The translations under genes were made by a program, and so were the position numbers. 64,000 nucleotides of DNA from Stictocephala bisonia (taxonomy: Eukaryota; Arthropoda; Insecta; Hemiptera; Membracidae): NCBI GenBank assembly GCA_035578905.1, contig JAQJVL010000113.1, positions 1,223,001-1,287,000 of the forward strand, written 5' to 3'. Shown piece by piece: positions 1 through 14,180 of this stretch. How positions within the stretch are numbered: the first letter of the stretch is position 1; each line of letters opens with the position of its first letter. The notes below the pieces were generated by a model, which worked only from the letters and a program-made list of their open reading frames with translations, did not search any database and was not told the origin of the DNA.

Positions 1-537
1 TAAAATTATTATCTCGGAGTCCAGTCTTCAAAATGAAAATTAATAAATCTTTTGCCACATTATGTAGCATCTGCATGGATAATTCAGATTTCATATGCTG
101 TTTTACACAAAAGGAAAAACATTTACATAAACAAAACTAAAATAAACACACTCGTGAAGTTTTACAACAATAACACAACTAATTATAAATCAAACAAAGA
201 TAGTAAACAAAGATAAGTAAACAATTAGTTATAAGATTACAATGAAACAAAATATAAAAACAACAATAAAACAAAAACAGAAAAACAATTACAATCTACT
301 TTAGTTAAACGAAAAATTTATTTACCAAATTATCAAAGATAGGAGGGAAGCTGAAAAAAATATTATCTGTATTTCCTTCAAAATACAGATAATATTCACT
401 GCAATGCATGATCAAAAAAAGATATATCATACAAAGAAAGAAGCCACTTTATGACTTTAGATGAGAATAATTCTTTACTATTGCAAAATTTATTTAATTT
501 GGTAAGTTATTGAAAAACTTTGGGCCAAGATATTGCA
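1..537. other. AT-rich non-coding DNA
   Basis: Very AT-rich sequence with short A and T runs. I see no gene, repeat array or RNA gene here. Confidence 0.6.
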
Positions 538-1327
538 TTGATTTTTATTGTATTGAGATTTGTTAAATATTTATTATTTTATACTATACAGCTTAAGTCG
601 TGGCATTTTAAGATATTAATACCCTTAAAAAGTACCCCGTTTACTAACATTGCTACAAAAACCGTCATTAATCGTTATATAGGATATATTTATCTTAAAA
701 TATATTACATATATTAGTAATGTTTTATATAAATATATATATAATAGGACTTAATTAGGGGGCCTTTGAGATGCAACTAACCTTACAAAAATACAATTTC
801 CATTCAAATTTTGACAAAATTGTATTAACCCCTTATTGCGGTGGCTTGCTTAAGTCTATTAGTTATATTCGTGCGCTACGCGGCGGCCCACGTATTTCTG
901 TCGGTTACGCCACGCGAAATTTAATCTTTTACTACTGAACGCAAAATTTAACGACAATATCGTTATTATTAATTCACCACTGAAATAACAGAAATGTGCC
1001 TGATTTGATAGTATATTTTGATTATTACTAAAATGTGTTGTCATAAATAAAGTAGTACAAACGAATCATAGAACACAACTTCTGTATGTTTGTAACTGTG
1101 ATATATCTGTGTATATTTACGTTTTATTAGTATTTTTAGTTGTTACATATTTTATCAAGTTTTCTGAACATTGTTAGTATTTAGAATTTATATATGTATA
1201 TTGAAAAACAAATAGTCCCTGCTCATTTGGTGCTGCATACATTTGTTGCATAAATGTAATTCATAAATAACTACATGAAGTGTAGTTATAAATAAGGAAG
1301 TAACTTTATCAATATTAATTTAATGAA
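538..1327 (+). repeat. Dispersed repeat, copy 1 (partner at 48527-49245)
   Basis: About 720-790 bp of AT-rich sequence aligns in the same orientation with 48527-49245, beginning at a shared GTATTGAGAT and ending near a shared ATCAATATTAATTTAAT. The copies differ by many substitutions and small indels. Copy 1 carries roughly 50 bp of extra GC-rich sequence near 869-915 that copy 2 lacks. No open frame is preserved between the copies, so this looks like a non-autonomous transposon family. I cannot name it or fix its exact ends. Confidence 0.6.
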
Positions 1328-2269
1328 GACTTAACTTAACAGGGTTCGAAATGAGTTCTTTTCGCCCAGTATGCAAGGGTTTGAATGGCCTTATCTCATT
1401 CCGTTCACATATTTATTATACCTCTTTATTATTTTATTTGACACGCAGTGGATTTGGAGTGGATTTATCCACTCCCATAGTTCGGAAGTCAATGAATCCG
1501 ACGAACCTACATAACAAAAATGAATTCGTCTCTGATGCAATTCTTCACCATGCCTTACTTGTGCATCTCTCCCTACTAAAAGCCATACATAAGTTTCTTG
1601 CTGTTATTATTTTATTAAAATATATTTCGGCTTCTAAGGTCGTTCTCCTCCTATTATACCATAATACAATAGCCTACATGACAATAAGGGAAACTGAACA
1701 TAGAGCTCAAATCCATTACTGTAGATCTATATAGATATATGTTTACAAGATCAACTGTAAACATATAGGCTAAATATGTACTTGGTTAACAAACTATATA
1801 TTATAATAAATATAACTCTTAATATTAAAAGTACTAACAAATACAATTTAACAAGAAAATATTAAACATAATAGAATAAAGTAGGAAAAATTTTGAAAAT
1901 AAAGCTAGAAACTACGCATAATAAAGATTAAAAAGAATTTTCAAATTATTTAAATTTGAATTAAGTATGTATGTATTGCTTACTTACAAAAACGCTTAGA
2001 ACGAAAAATAATACATAATTCATAACATAATAATTACGAAACATAGAACAATGTAGGAACAAATTTGAAAATAAATCTAAAACTAGGTAAAATAATGATT
2101 ACAAAATTGTTCAAATTATTTAAATTTGAATTAAGTATTTTATCACTTACTTAAAAAAAAAAAAAACTCTTACGCCGATACTTTAAATCGATGTACTCCA
2201 CAAATGTTAACTCACTGATTTCTTTTGTTTTCATTTGCTCCTACTTTTTTTCAATAAACAAAACATTTT
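1328..2269. other. AT-rich DNA with a degenerate local duplication
   Basis: A 127-codon open frame at 1351-1734 has no recognisable domain and is probably chance. Segments near 1860-1985 and 2040-2150 resemble each other: both contain TTCAAATTATTTAAATTTGA followed by a similar AAGTAT stretch. This is an old local tandem duplication of about 180 bp. Nothing else is seen. Confidence 0.4.
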
Positions 2270-2760
2270 CGCGAGTGTTCCTGTCACTAGTGTCATTCTG
2301 CCAAGTGTCATTATGTCACTAGTGTGTGTTTTTCTGTCGAGTACCGTTCATTCTGATATATAAATGTCAGATTGTGTTTGGATAGTTGACAAGAAGGACG
2401 GTTGACAAGAAGGATATATTTGGACGGTTGGAAGGTCAGGCACCGTCGACACGATCGTGGAAGCTATCTCACGCGTTTGTGGTCCTAAAAGTGCGCTGCA
2501 ACGCACGCCCAGATAGTAACTTGTGTTTAATAACTTACCGGTTGACGTCAGTATTTATTGTATATAAATTTAATCATGCTATGTGCAAACATTAAACTGT
2601 CCTGTGCGTATTTCCTATATAACTTTAGGTTATTTGGAGAACACACAATAAATGTAAATTGGTGGCCTGTACTCAGGTTGAATCCTGTTATTTCTGTTTG
2701 ATTTGAATTAGCACGCCTGACTGAACCTGGCGCGAATTGGCATGTGGAAGGGGAGTTTTA
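2270..2760 (+). mobile_element. Possible solo LTR or LTR fragment
   Basis: This stretch is richer in GC than its surroundings. It holds two TATATAAA-like boxes (about 2355 and 2562), a polyadenylation signal AATAAA near 2649, and further downstream a TGGCGCGAATTGGC segment that could be a primer-binding-like site, then a purine run (GGAAGGGGAG). The order promoter, polyA signal, PBS-like site resembles an LTR. I see no second LTR, no gag or pol reading frame, and no clear target duplication. A chance arrangement is possible. Confidence 0.25.
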
Positions 2761-5076
2761 AAACTCCCCTGAAAATGACCTGGGGATTGGCTCTACTTAG
2801 GTCCGTCCATGTCCACAACCAACCGAGTAGATTATAAGACAAGCTGCTTTTTCTGTCTCACCATACATTTCAGAACCGTTTTCACAATTGACATTAGTAG
2901 AAAGATTCGAATTCTATTATAGCTGCAATGATAGTAATCTTGCAATTTTCTTGTAATATTGTTTTACGCCCTATATTTTGTTTATTTAATGATGTTTACT
3001 AGATAGCCATACCAATAGTAACAAATTTCTTCTATAGATACTGACATGATCATCTAAATTTTTTGTTAAAATCCATATATTTTTAAAAACAAAAAATGAA
3101 CAGATCAAGTATTATTGGTAATGCTGCGTATTAAAACATCACTTCTACAGAACCTTACTATTTAGTTTGGTAATTTTAACATTTATACGAACGAGGCAAA
3201 GAATTATATTTTCTTCTTTCAGTTTGCTTTAGAAGCACGGTTTTTAATTTATTTTTAGACAAAGTCTTTAAAATCTCTCAACCAATAACAGCATCTAGCC
3301 TTGATCCAATCACATTACAAGCCATCGACAAGTATGTAGTTGGCTTAATAAGTCATGCTTTGTAATTAAAATGACAAGTACAAGGCTTGGGATGATAGCT
3401 TCGGGGAGGATCCTGCGAACTATGTTCTAATCAGCGTCTCTTGTGACACGGGAACTCGGTCATGTGATAATGTGAGGTTACCACGGTTTTAGTCAAAATA
3501 CCTCTCAAGAAGTACTTATACAATAATTTGTCAATACAACAAAAATTACTATTTCGGCTTATAAGTTAATATTTAAGTACCCTATCTCATGGTATTAAAC
3601 AATTTAAATGTTTACCGACTTTTAAACTGAATTTCAGTTTAGAAAGAATCATATTTATAGAGTGTTTTCAATATCTCTGAAAAGTTATATCCAAATTTTA
3701 ATGAATCGTCTTTATAACTTAAATTCAATGTAATTAGTATCCAACTTATTATGTAAGAAGGTCAACAAGAAATGTTCTTTAATTATTTTTTTTACTGTAA
3801 GGATTTAACACTGTTTTAATTAGGATAAATTATTTTTGTATAAATGATTCACTACGGAGTGGTTCTATTCACTTGCTTACCCTACTTACCTTGGTAACCC
3901 TTCTATCCGTAGTTCTCTCTAAACCATCACATGAACATAAAAGCTCAGCCTGCTTGTGTTCTACTAGATAAGTTTTACAGTATAGAAAAACCTAAAAGTC
4001 TACTTTAGGGGGATGCAAAGTAGTGCAATCATGTCTGAGTTAGTAGAAATGGCATTCCATAGTGAAAACCAAATTCAAATCAAATCAAAAAATAATTCAT
4101 CTTACCATTTCTTTGTACATATACAAATTGTTCAAATACAACAGGAACAGTATCATTTGATTTTTTATAAAATGTCTTATCTATAAAAAATAAAAAAAAA
4201 AAAAAAAAAACAGTACAAGTAAATGTCACACAACACAAATTTATTACAATATGATAAATAAATTTGGATGGTTATTTCTACATTTTCAGTGTGAGGGAAG
4301 TTTTGTTTTAGGAAGTTGGTATACCTGTTAACTGAAAAATATAACATTTACAGACGCTTTATGTTATATTTTTGATAATATATTACAAATATTATCCTTT
4401 TGACTGTAAGGATAATGTTTATGCTCTTATAATTAATACATTTTTCTAATTTATTGGTGTTTTTTCAGTTTATATTTTGTCAAATCATTATCCCACGTGT
4501 ATCTGAAAGTTCAGTGAGTTTTTTTACATATGTGGTGAAATAACGTTTTCATCAGAGAAACAATCTGCGTCTCTTGCGAAAACTGCCTTTCTGCATGTTT
4601 TATTACATTAGTTGTATCTAGAATACATACTAATGAGCAGCATTCATTACCCTTTTCCGATTGTACGACTAGTACGGATAACTAACTGCTGCTCCTGCTT
4701 GACTCCGTCAATAAGGTGGATTCTCAGTCAAAGAGTAGCAGGTTGACGTAACTGTTTTAATTTGCTATCACATCTTATACCTATTCAGGCTATGAATTAT
4801 ACAAGGTGCAATGAAGTTAGTGGAAAACGTTTTTGTAGTCAAGGTACATTCTCTATTAAAATTGTCCAATTCTCAAAACTATGGTGTTTAGCAGTTTTGT
4901 TTTAATTTTACGTAGTTTTGTACTTTGAACATAAAATCCAAATGTTCCTGTTGATTTTGCATGTTTCCAAACGTTGAAACCATAATTTGGTTTCCCCAAA
5001 AACCTTCCAAAACACATACATATTGCCTTGCCCGGAAGTTGGTAGAAAATTTTAAAAAACTTCGCAGAAAAGTGCT
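2761..5076. other. Unassigned AT-rich intergenic DNA
   Basis: No coding region or structured repeat that I can support. There is an A-rich run at about 4190-4210. Short open frames at 4856-5086 overlap the approach to the minisatellite and have no family resemblance. Confidence 0.5.
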
Positions 5077-6506
<1,430 letters not shown>

Positions 6507-7363
6507 GTAGCATCAAACCTCACGTCGGTTGTTTTATGCTAGTTTTTACTCATAAATAATATATCAAACAGATAAGTTTTGAAAGATTATCATACTTAAA
6601 TTCATCGAAAGTTTAATTACAATCTTTATTATCCAATCTGTTCAGTATTTATGTAATTTAAAATTTAACATAAATCATACAGAAATTAAAAATAAATCAG
6701 TCCCCCTATACTGATACGGTGTGTAGGTGTGTCTCATAATTATATTGTTTTTATTTTCATATATATATATTCTCATTCTCAATACTACCATTATTAGTTT
6801 TTTCCCCAAGTGAATCTTTTACTGGAATTTTTCTCTCACTATTTTAGATCGGGGATCATATGTAGATATTTTAGAGAGTTGGCCCTGAATCTAAACATAC
6901 TGAATGTAGTTCTGCAAACAGTAACTTATTTGTAACCTTAAGGCCACATTTCTTTACAACATTCCTTAAAATTGAATGATAATGAAGGGTTAAAATTATT
7001 GCTTTCATATAATGATACCTTATTTGAAATGGTTTGTGAATTCACGCCTATATTTTGTTAATCTGATGCAACTCTAAAAACAAACTTATCCGCACCAAAT
7101 AATGGCAGGTCACCATTTTATATAATGGTCCTGGGCCAATTGTATATATTAATACTATTACAACTTAATAACTATTATAACCTGCATTAAGCATATATAA
7201 AAAGTTAAATACGATTGGAAACAATTTTTGTCGGGAATAGCAATCAATCATCAATGTTATCATAGCATCAATGTTAGGTGATATAATACGTTGAATTTTA
7301 CGGATATAAATAGATGAAATCATCCCAACGAATATGGTAGTTATGTTTACTTTATAAACGCAC
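6507..7363. other. Unassigned AT-rich DNA left of the duplication
   Basis: Single-copy-looking AT-rich sequence. No gene or array seen. The left edge of the tandem segmental duplication begins at about 7364. Confidence 0.5.
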
Positions 7364-8489
7364 TGTATTTTAATGACAAACGGATTCAGCTAAACATAAT
7401 ATTACATTTTAACATCAGTAACTACAAGATAGATAACAATTAACTTTAAGAACTAGGTTATGAAGGAATTACTACAGCAGTCTTTATGTACGTGTAAGAC
7501 ACGACGCCCAGATTTAGAGCTGCTGATGTAACGATCCGACTCAGCACGCAGAACTCCCGTTCAACATGCAGCACAGTACTTATCGGCAAATCACAATTAC
7601 TCGGATCATTTGTCTTCATTTGAAAGCGTCCAACAAAACATAGGTATACAGCCTAGGAAGCGTTGTTCTCTGCTTATTTCAGTTATTCGTTGATTTTTTT
7701 TAAGTTCTCTTTGTTCATTAGTCATTCTCTGCTTCTCCAAAGATAACTCTTTTTTTGAGGTGAAAAATAATCTGATATAAAATATTATTAACTTTCTCGA
7801 GTTTGTTTGAATTTATTTTTCCACGCCGATGATTGTATTGCTTCGTATAATAAGCTATGTACCAAAGTAGAGTACAATGCAGTTTGTATAGAAGCGGGTC
7901 GAGGTGAAAAAGTCAACTCTCACAAATTTCTTTTCTTTCATTACGGCAACTGTTTGGGACCGTCCGTGTGTAAACCATGGTTAAACATTAGTTGGTGAAA
8001 GAGGTATTTCCATTCCACGTGTACAACACCACAAAACTCGATGGACAACCCTCGATCATCAACTAATCACCCCATCCCCTACACAAGGAAGAGTGAAGGC
8101 CCTGTGTTTGGGCTTGTTACCCGTTGCAGTGTAGGCCGGGTCAAGGCCCAGCATACTACGACGAACCCGAGTACTACAAAGACTTTAGTACTCATTGTAA
8201 ATAAAATATATGAGTAAATGAAATGAGGCTTTAAAAAAAACATAAAGAAAATATAAGCTTTAGGCTAAAGTATAACGATTAATGAAATGGTGATAGTTTC
8301 TATGGTTCTTAACGTATTTGTTGTTGATGATTCGTTAGTGGACATGAAATAAGCAAATCGTTGTATATAACTAATTAATTACAAATTAACCTAATCTTTT
8401 GGAACTTACCTTTTAGTTCAATAAATTATTCATATCTTTTACATTAACTCAGTTAGACCAATGCAGCAGATGATTACTTTATTAACCTC

Positions 8490-10310
8490 ACAGAAAGACA
8501 GTGTTGTTGACCAACCCGACCCCCCCTCACAGACATACAGTGTTCTTGACCCACCCGACCCCCCCACAGACATACAGTGTTCTTGACCAACCCGACCCCC
8601 CCCTCACAGACATACAGTGTTGTTGACCAACCCGATCCCCCCTCACAGACATACAGTGTTATTGACCCACCCGACCCCCCCCTCACAGACATACAGTGTT
8701 CTTGATCAACCCGACCCCCCACAGACATACAGTGTTCTTGACCCACCCGACCCCCCCCCCACAGACATACAATGTTCTTGACCAACCCGACCCCCCTCAC
8801 AGACATACAGTGTTCTTGACCCACCCGACCCCCCCACAGACATACAGTGTTATTGACCCACCCGACCCCCCCACAGACATACAGTGTTCTTGACCAACCC
8901 GACCCCCCCACAGACAGACAGTGTTGTTGACCAACCCGACCCCCCCTCACAGACATACAGTGTTCTTGACCAACCCGACCCCCCCTCACAGACATACAGT
9001 GATCTTGACCCACCCGACCCCCCCACAGACAGACAGTGTTGTTGACCAACCCAACCCCCCCTCACAGACATACAGTATTCTTGACCAACCCGACCCCCCC
9101 TCACAGACATACAGTGTTCTTGACTCACCCGACCCCCCCTCACAGACATACAGTGTTCTTGACCAACCCAACCCCCCCTCACAGACATACAGTGTTCTTG
9201 ACCAACCCGACCCCCCTCACAGAAATACAGTGTTATTGACCCACCCGACCACCCCACAGACATACAGTGTTATTGACCCACCCGACCCCCCCACAGACAT
9301 ACAGTGTTCTTGACCCACCCGACCCCCCCCCACAGACATACAGTGTTCTTGACCAACCCGACCCCCCCTCACAGACATACAGTGTTCTTGACCCACCCGA
9401 CCCCCCCACAGACAGACAGTGTTGTTGACCAACCCGACCCCCCCCTAACAGACATACAGTGTTCTTGACCAACCCGACCCCCCCTCACAGACATACAGTG
9501 TTCTTGACCAACCCGACCCCCCCTCACAGACATGAAGTGTTCTTGACCAACCCGACCCCCCCTCACAGACATACAGTGTTCTTGACCAACCCGACCCCCC
9601 CTCACAGACATACAGTGTTCTTGACCAACCCGACCCCCCCCCTCACAGACATACAGTGTTCTTGACCAACCCGACCCCCCCTCACAGACATACAGTGTTC
9701 TTGACCAACCCGACCCCCCCTCACAGACATACAGTATTCTTGACCAACCCGACCCCCCCTCACAGACATACAGTGTTCTTGACTCACCCGACCCCCCCCC
9801 CCTCACAGACATACAGTGTTCTTGACCAACCCAACCCCCCCTCACAGACATACAGTGTTCTTGACCAACCCGACCCCCCTCACAGACATACAGTGTTATT
9901 GACCCACCCGACCACCCCACAGACATACAGTGTTATTGACCCACCCGACCCCCCACAGACATACAGTGTTCATGACCCACCCGACCCCCCCCCCACAGAC
10001 ATACAGTGTTCTTGACCAACCCGACCCCCCCTCACAGACATACAGTGTTATTGACCCACCTGTCCCCCCCTCACAGACCTTCAGTGTTCTTGAACAACCC
10101 GACCCCCTCACAGACATACAGTGTTCTTGACTCACCCGACCCCCCACACAGACATACAGTGTTGTTGACCCCCTGTCCCCCCTCACAGACATACAGTGTT
10201 GTTGACCCACCCGTCCACAGATATACAGTGTTGTTGACCCAACCGCCCACACATAAACCTACATGGTGTTGTCCCACCCGCCACTCACACACGTGCAGTG
10301 GTGATGACCT
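8490..10310 (+). repeat. C-rich minisatellite, 38-40 bp unit, copy A (about 47 units)
   Basis: The unit reads CACAGACATACAGTGTTCTT, then GACCAACCCG, then a run of five to ten C. Variants include CCACCCG for CAACCCG, and GTTGTTG or GTTATTG for GTTCTTG. The last units near 10140-10310 are diverged. The array is about 1.8 kb here but only about 0.75 kb in copy B. All long open frames on both strands in this interval are artefacts of the array. The minus strand is G-run rich (G7, GGG and GG per unit). Confidence 0.95.
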
Positions 10311-12503
10311 ACCCGCCGCAATAAACACGCACTCATCAATTAAACAAGTTTGTGGTGACTATGATTATACGTATGGATGATCAATGTACGTGTATGGATG
10401 GGGGGGGGTCGGTTATGTACACTTGGTGGTTTGTGAGCTTAGAGTACTAGAAAACGTTTGTTAATTTAATTGCAGTAAACATTTGTTTCCCATAACTTTT
10501 TGTGAGCCCAACGAATTCTTTAAACTTACCACTGCCATACATCACGAGCGTGACTAGTGAATTCCACCGTCAAGCTTCGGTCTGCGTTCAACTGAAATAT
10601 GAAATGACAATGATTTATTCCAGTAAGTTATTAAACATATACAATACAATGGTATATCTCTGTAATTGGACTGGTCACATAATAGAGACCAGCAATAACA
10701 TAATAAATAATTAAATTTAAGTAACTACAGAGTCCAAATAATTACAAAATAAACTATAGCCGCACTCTGTGGCGTTTTTAATTATAACAATTCGAATATG
10801 GCTTATATACATAACTGAGAATAAGTGGAGTATTTAATAGAACACACTATTAAAAACAATCTATTACAATGACCACCGTGCGTGCATGGGTGGGTGGGAT
10901 GGTTATCAAGTAATAGTAAAAGCAGCAAGGGGAGGAATCACAAGGGGGGGAGTGATCTTTATGATTTTTATGATATTTAGGACTTTCATAAAGCCCAAAT
11001 ATCATAAAAATCTTGATAAATAATATCCTCCTAAAATTAGTGAGATGGAAACGGACAACCCGAGCAGCTAGTTTATGTCGAGTATACCCCGACAGAGGTA
11101 GAGAGTTCGGTTGTTATTAACTGGTCTTAAGTGAGCATAAACACGCATGTCATTGACGTCTTGGGTGCGTCAATTGACTCAATTACAGCTTTACCTGGAC
11201 TTTTTAATGTTATAATCTTTGTGGCTCATCACTTATAAAACCTGTTATCTCTATCCACAAATATTTTAAAGTTAAAAAAAAAAACTTACATTGACTACCT
11301 AAAAGTGTTACGAACTGAAAAAATTCTCTTACATAAATTAAACTACGACGTAGTTTTGTATTTAAACTTAAATGACAACAAAATTAATTTAACTGGTTTC
11401 AAATTTTTGTTTAAGGTGATAATGGAGAAATATTAAATATACAAGCACAGTTTAACAAATTACTATTAATAAGTCTAAATTATAACTTGAGTTATAACAG
11501 AGAGTTGTACTATCAGCTACTGAACCTTCTTAAAACTCTAGATCGATGACCCCAAATAATTTACATACATTATAACGTCCTTGTTTCGTCTATTCTTGAA
11601 CTAAATTGATTTTCATTTTTCTTTAACTATTCCACTAAAAGCAGTACTTGTATTACGATTATGTTGATGATAATAATAAGGCTAAAAACATTGCACTTGA
11701 AGTTGATTCGTATGAAGAGCTTTGCGGTATATATAAACAAAATTGCACTATGCTTATGTACATATGTTTTATTCTTTGGCAATCTATGGTCAAGCTTAAA
11801 AACAAATAAATTAAACTTTTTACATAATTTAACTTACTCGTCAAATATGGCCGCAGGCCTGTGCGTGAACTTTATTCTACGAGTTAAATTCCAACCATCT
11901 GTTCAATTGTGAATTCAAACATTGGCCCTTGCACTCAACAATCCAGTGTTTTTTTTTTTTTATTTTTGTTTTTTTTTTTTTTTTTTGTTTTTTTTTTTTT
12001 AAGTACTCGTACATTATAAAGGTTAAATGTACGTATACATGTTAAATTCACGAGTGTTTACTGATTTTAAATAACGCCTTTTACATGTAAAGTAAAATAT
12101 CGAAGGTCCTACACGTGACCACCAATGGTTATCATTCTTTACACGCAAAAATTTACGTTTTTGGGGATCAAATTTACGCAGGTGACTCCCTAGATATAAT
12201 TTCTTAAAACACCAACTTGTCTCTCTAGGCTCACAATACAAAAGTTTTGAAAAATCTTGCACACCAGTACAACAAATAAACCAAATAATGTCCAGTTAAA
12301 TATATTAAAATGTTTATTGCACGTGGGCAAAAATGATTGCTTCTTGCCAAAACAAACTCTCAGTCATCAACATACTTTGCTAAAATAACAGCCATGAAAG
12401 GTCAGATTGACAGACTATTACGGACAACGGACGGACAGACTACTGTAAAAAAAGAACTGTCGCTCAAGGGAGGCTTGACATACCTGACACATCGATGCAT
12501 ACC
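10311..12503. other. Duplicated AT-rich spacer (copy A)
   Basis: Matches 16061-17922 plus 18919-19231 of copy B almost base for base. It contains a G-rich spot near 10400, a T-rich tract at 11949-12000, and no recognisable gene. A short frame at 12337-12555 is the same in both copies only because the copies are young. Confidence 0.6.
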
Positions 12504-13043
12504 AACTAACGACCGGGTCCGGGACATCAGGACTTCACACGTCAACCAGCCATAGTTAGTACGGACTTGTCAGATATACGTAAGATAAGTGAGGTGGATG
12601 ATAGTTTAGGGTAGGATATGTTGGTGAATGGATACTTCAACTAACGACCGGGTCCGGGACATCAGGACTTCACACGTTAACCAGCCATAGTTAGTACGGA
12701 CTTGTCAGATATACGTAAGATAAGTGAGGTGGATGATAGTTTAGGGTAGGATATGTTGGTGAATGGATACTTCAACTAACGACCGGGTCCGGGACATCAG
12801 GACTTCACACGTCAACCAGCCATACTTAGTACGGACTTGTCAGATATACGTAAGATAAGTGAGGTGGATGATAGTTTAGGGTAGGATATGTTGGTGAATG
12901 GATACTTCAACTAACGACCGGGTCCGGGACATCAGGACTTCACACGTCAACCAGCCATACTTAGTACGGACTTGTCAGATGTACGTAAGATAAGTGAGGT
13001 GGATGATAGTTTAGGGTAGGATATGTTGATGAATGGATACTTC
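12504..13043 (+). repeat. 135 bp minisatellite, copy A (4 units)
   Basis: Exact 135 bp spacing of AACTAACGACCGGGTCCGGG at 12504, 12639, 12774 and 12909, ending where the sequence changes to AACTCGGCC at 13044. Units differ by single bases, such as CGTCAACC or CGTTAACC. Copy B has eight units. Confidence 0.95.
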
Positions 13044-14077
13044 AACTCGGCCTGGATGACGTACAGACTTGCTCCAATCCCAAGATACATGATTTAGAAA
13101 TGATTATTGTCATACTATGTCCGTTATGGCTGATATTCAAATTTGTCGATTCTTATTTTATTTTAAAAACGATTACTTTATAATTATTGTGTAAACTTGT
13201 CAGCATATCTTTTTCTAATATGCAGGTGAAATACAGAATTTAAAGATTCATGAAAAGTTTTTTTACAATTTGTAGGAAATGCTTCATAGTAGTTCAGAAA
13301 AGAATATTCCCACTACTTTCTACTTCCACTACTTCACAAAGGAATATAAAAAAAAATCATAACAGTTTAAATTCACTTTCAAAAGCTATAAAATCATACG
13401 ACAGTATGAATGTATAGTTTTCCCATACAGTACTGTTCACAAACTGAATCAATTTATTAATTTTTTTGTAACGCTGTTATTTGATAGTTGATTGTTGATA
13501 TATTTTTCACTTTATACTCCAGTAAAACTCATGAACCTAAAATTGCCTCTAGGCTAAGTGTAGAGTAAGCAGCAAAAATGGAAAAATATTGCCTGGCAGA
13601 GTAAAAAACGAGCGGGTACCACCTGTGGTTCTACGTTAAGAAAAATAAACTACGTAGGCCTGTTTAGTTCAGAGAAAACATTTGGCAGAAATAAAGCCCA
13701 ATCATTTGTTTATATACTTGTGCAAATGTATGCTTTCAAAGGAGTTTTGTGTAATAGTTTTGGTAAAATTAGATGCCAGTTAAAATTCAAGATACTTTAA
13801 TGCTACTTTTAAAGTTTTTACAATGTATTTGCAACTAGGGATTTATAGTATTAGGGGGGAAAGAATAATAAACCAGGAAAACTATATATATTAAATTACG
13901 TAAATAAATATTACAGGACGGAGTCTTGTAAAAATGGCCGAATGTGCAAAGAAAATAACAAAGGAGTCATGTGGATATAGACAGGGGACAAACGCTTTTT
14001 TAAATATCTAGTACTCACAGAGATAAATCAAGTACTTTTTATGGGTCGTGTATGTATTATTGGGACAGGACAATGTG
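13044..14077. other. Duplicated spacer, right part of copy A
   Basis: Matches 20365-21400. No gene seen. It ends in one partial unit of the 48 bp minisatellite that is expanded at the end of copy B. Confidence 0.6.
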
Positions 14078-14180
14078 CTCTCTCTCTCTCTCTCCCTCTC
14101 TCTCTCCCTCTCTCTCTCCCTCCCTCCCTCTCCCCCTCTCCCCTCTCCCCCTCTCCCCCTCACCTACACCCCTCCCCCGT
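14078..14180 (+). repeat. CT/CCCT microsatellite at the duplication junction
   Basis: CT dinucleotides grade into CTCCC and CCCCTCT blocks, then CACCTACACCCCTCCCCCGT. It sits exactly between the last shared base of copy A and the first shared base of copy B, so it marks the tandem junction. Confidence 0.9.

Larger units (their letters stand above)
7364..14077 (+). repeat. Tandem segmental duplication, copy A (about 6.7 kb)
   Basis: The sequence from TGTATTTTAATGACAAACGG (7364) to GGGACAGGACAATGTG (ending 14077) is present again, in the same order and orientation, at 14181-21400. Single-copy parts of the two copies differ by only a few percent by eye. Copy A has a long 38-40 bp minisatellite and four 135 bp units, and lacks the Helitron found in copy B. 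The duplicated unit holds no recognisable gene. Short frames shared by both copies (such as 63 codons at 7807) have accumulated mainly amino-acid-changing differences. Confidence 0.95.

Noticed and set aside
7807..7998. 63-codon frame preserved in both duplication copies (also 14635-14826)
   Set aside because: It begins at TTG rather than ATG. The two copies differ by about six amino-acid-changing and one silent substitution, which is not what purifying selection would leave.
8474..10380. Many overlapping long open frames on both strands
   Set aside because: They are produced by the 38-40 bp minisatellite. The proteins are pure repeats and appear in all frames. The same applies to 15544-16093, 4961-6197, 21330-21802 and 24833-25332.
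12337..12555. 72-codon frame identical in both duplication copies (also 19065-19283)
   Set aside because: Begins at a TTG, runs into the 135 bp array and has no domain. Identity is explained by the young age of the duplication.
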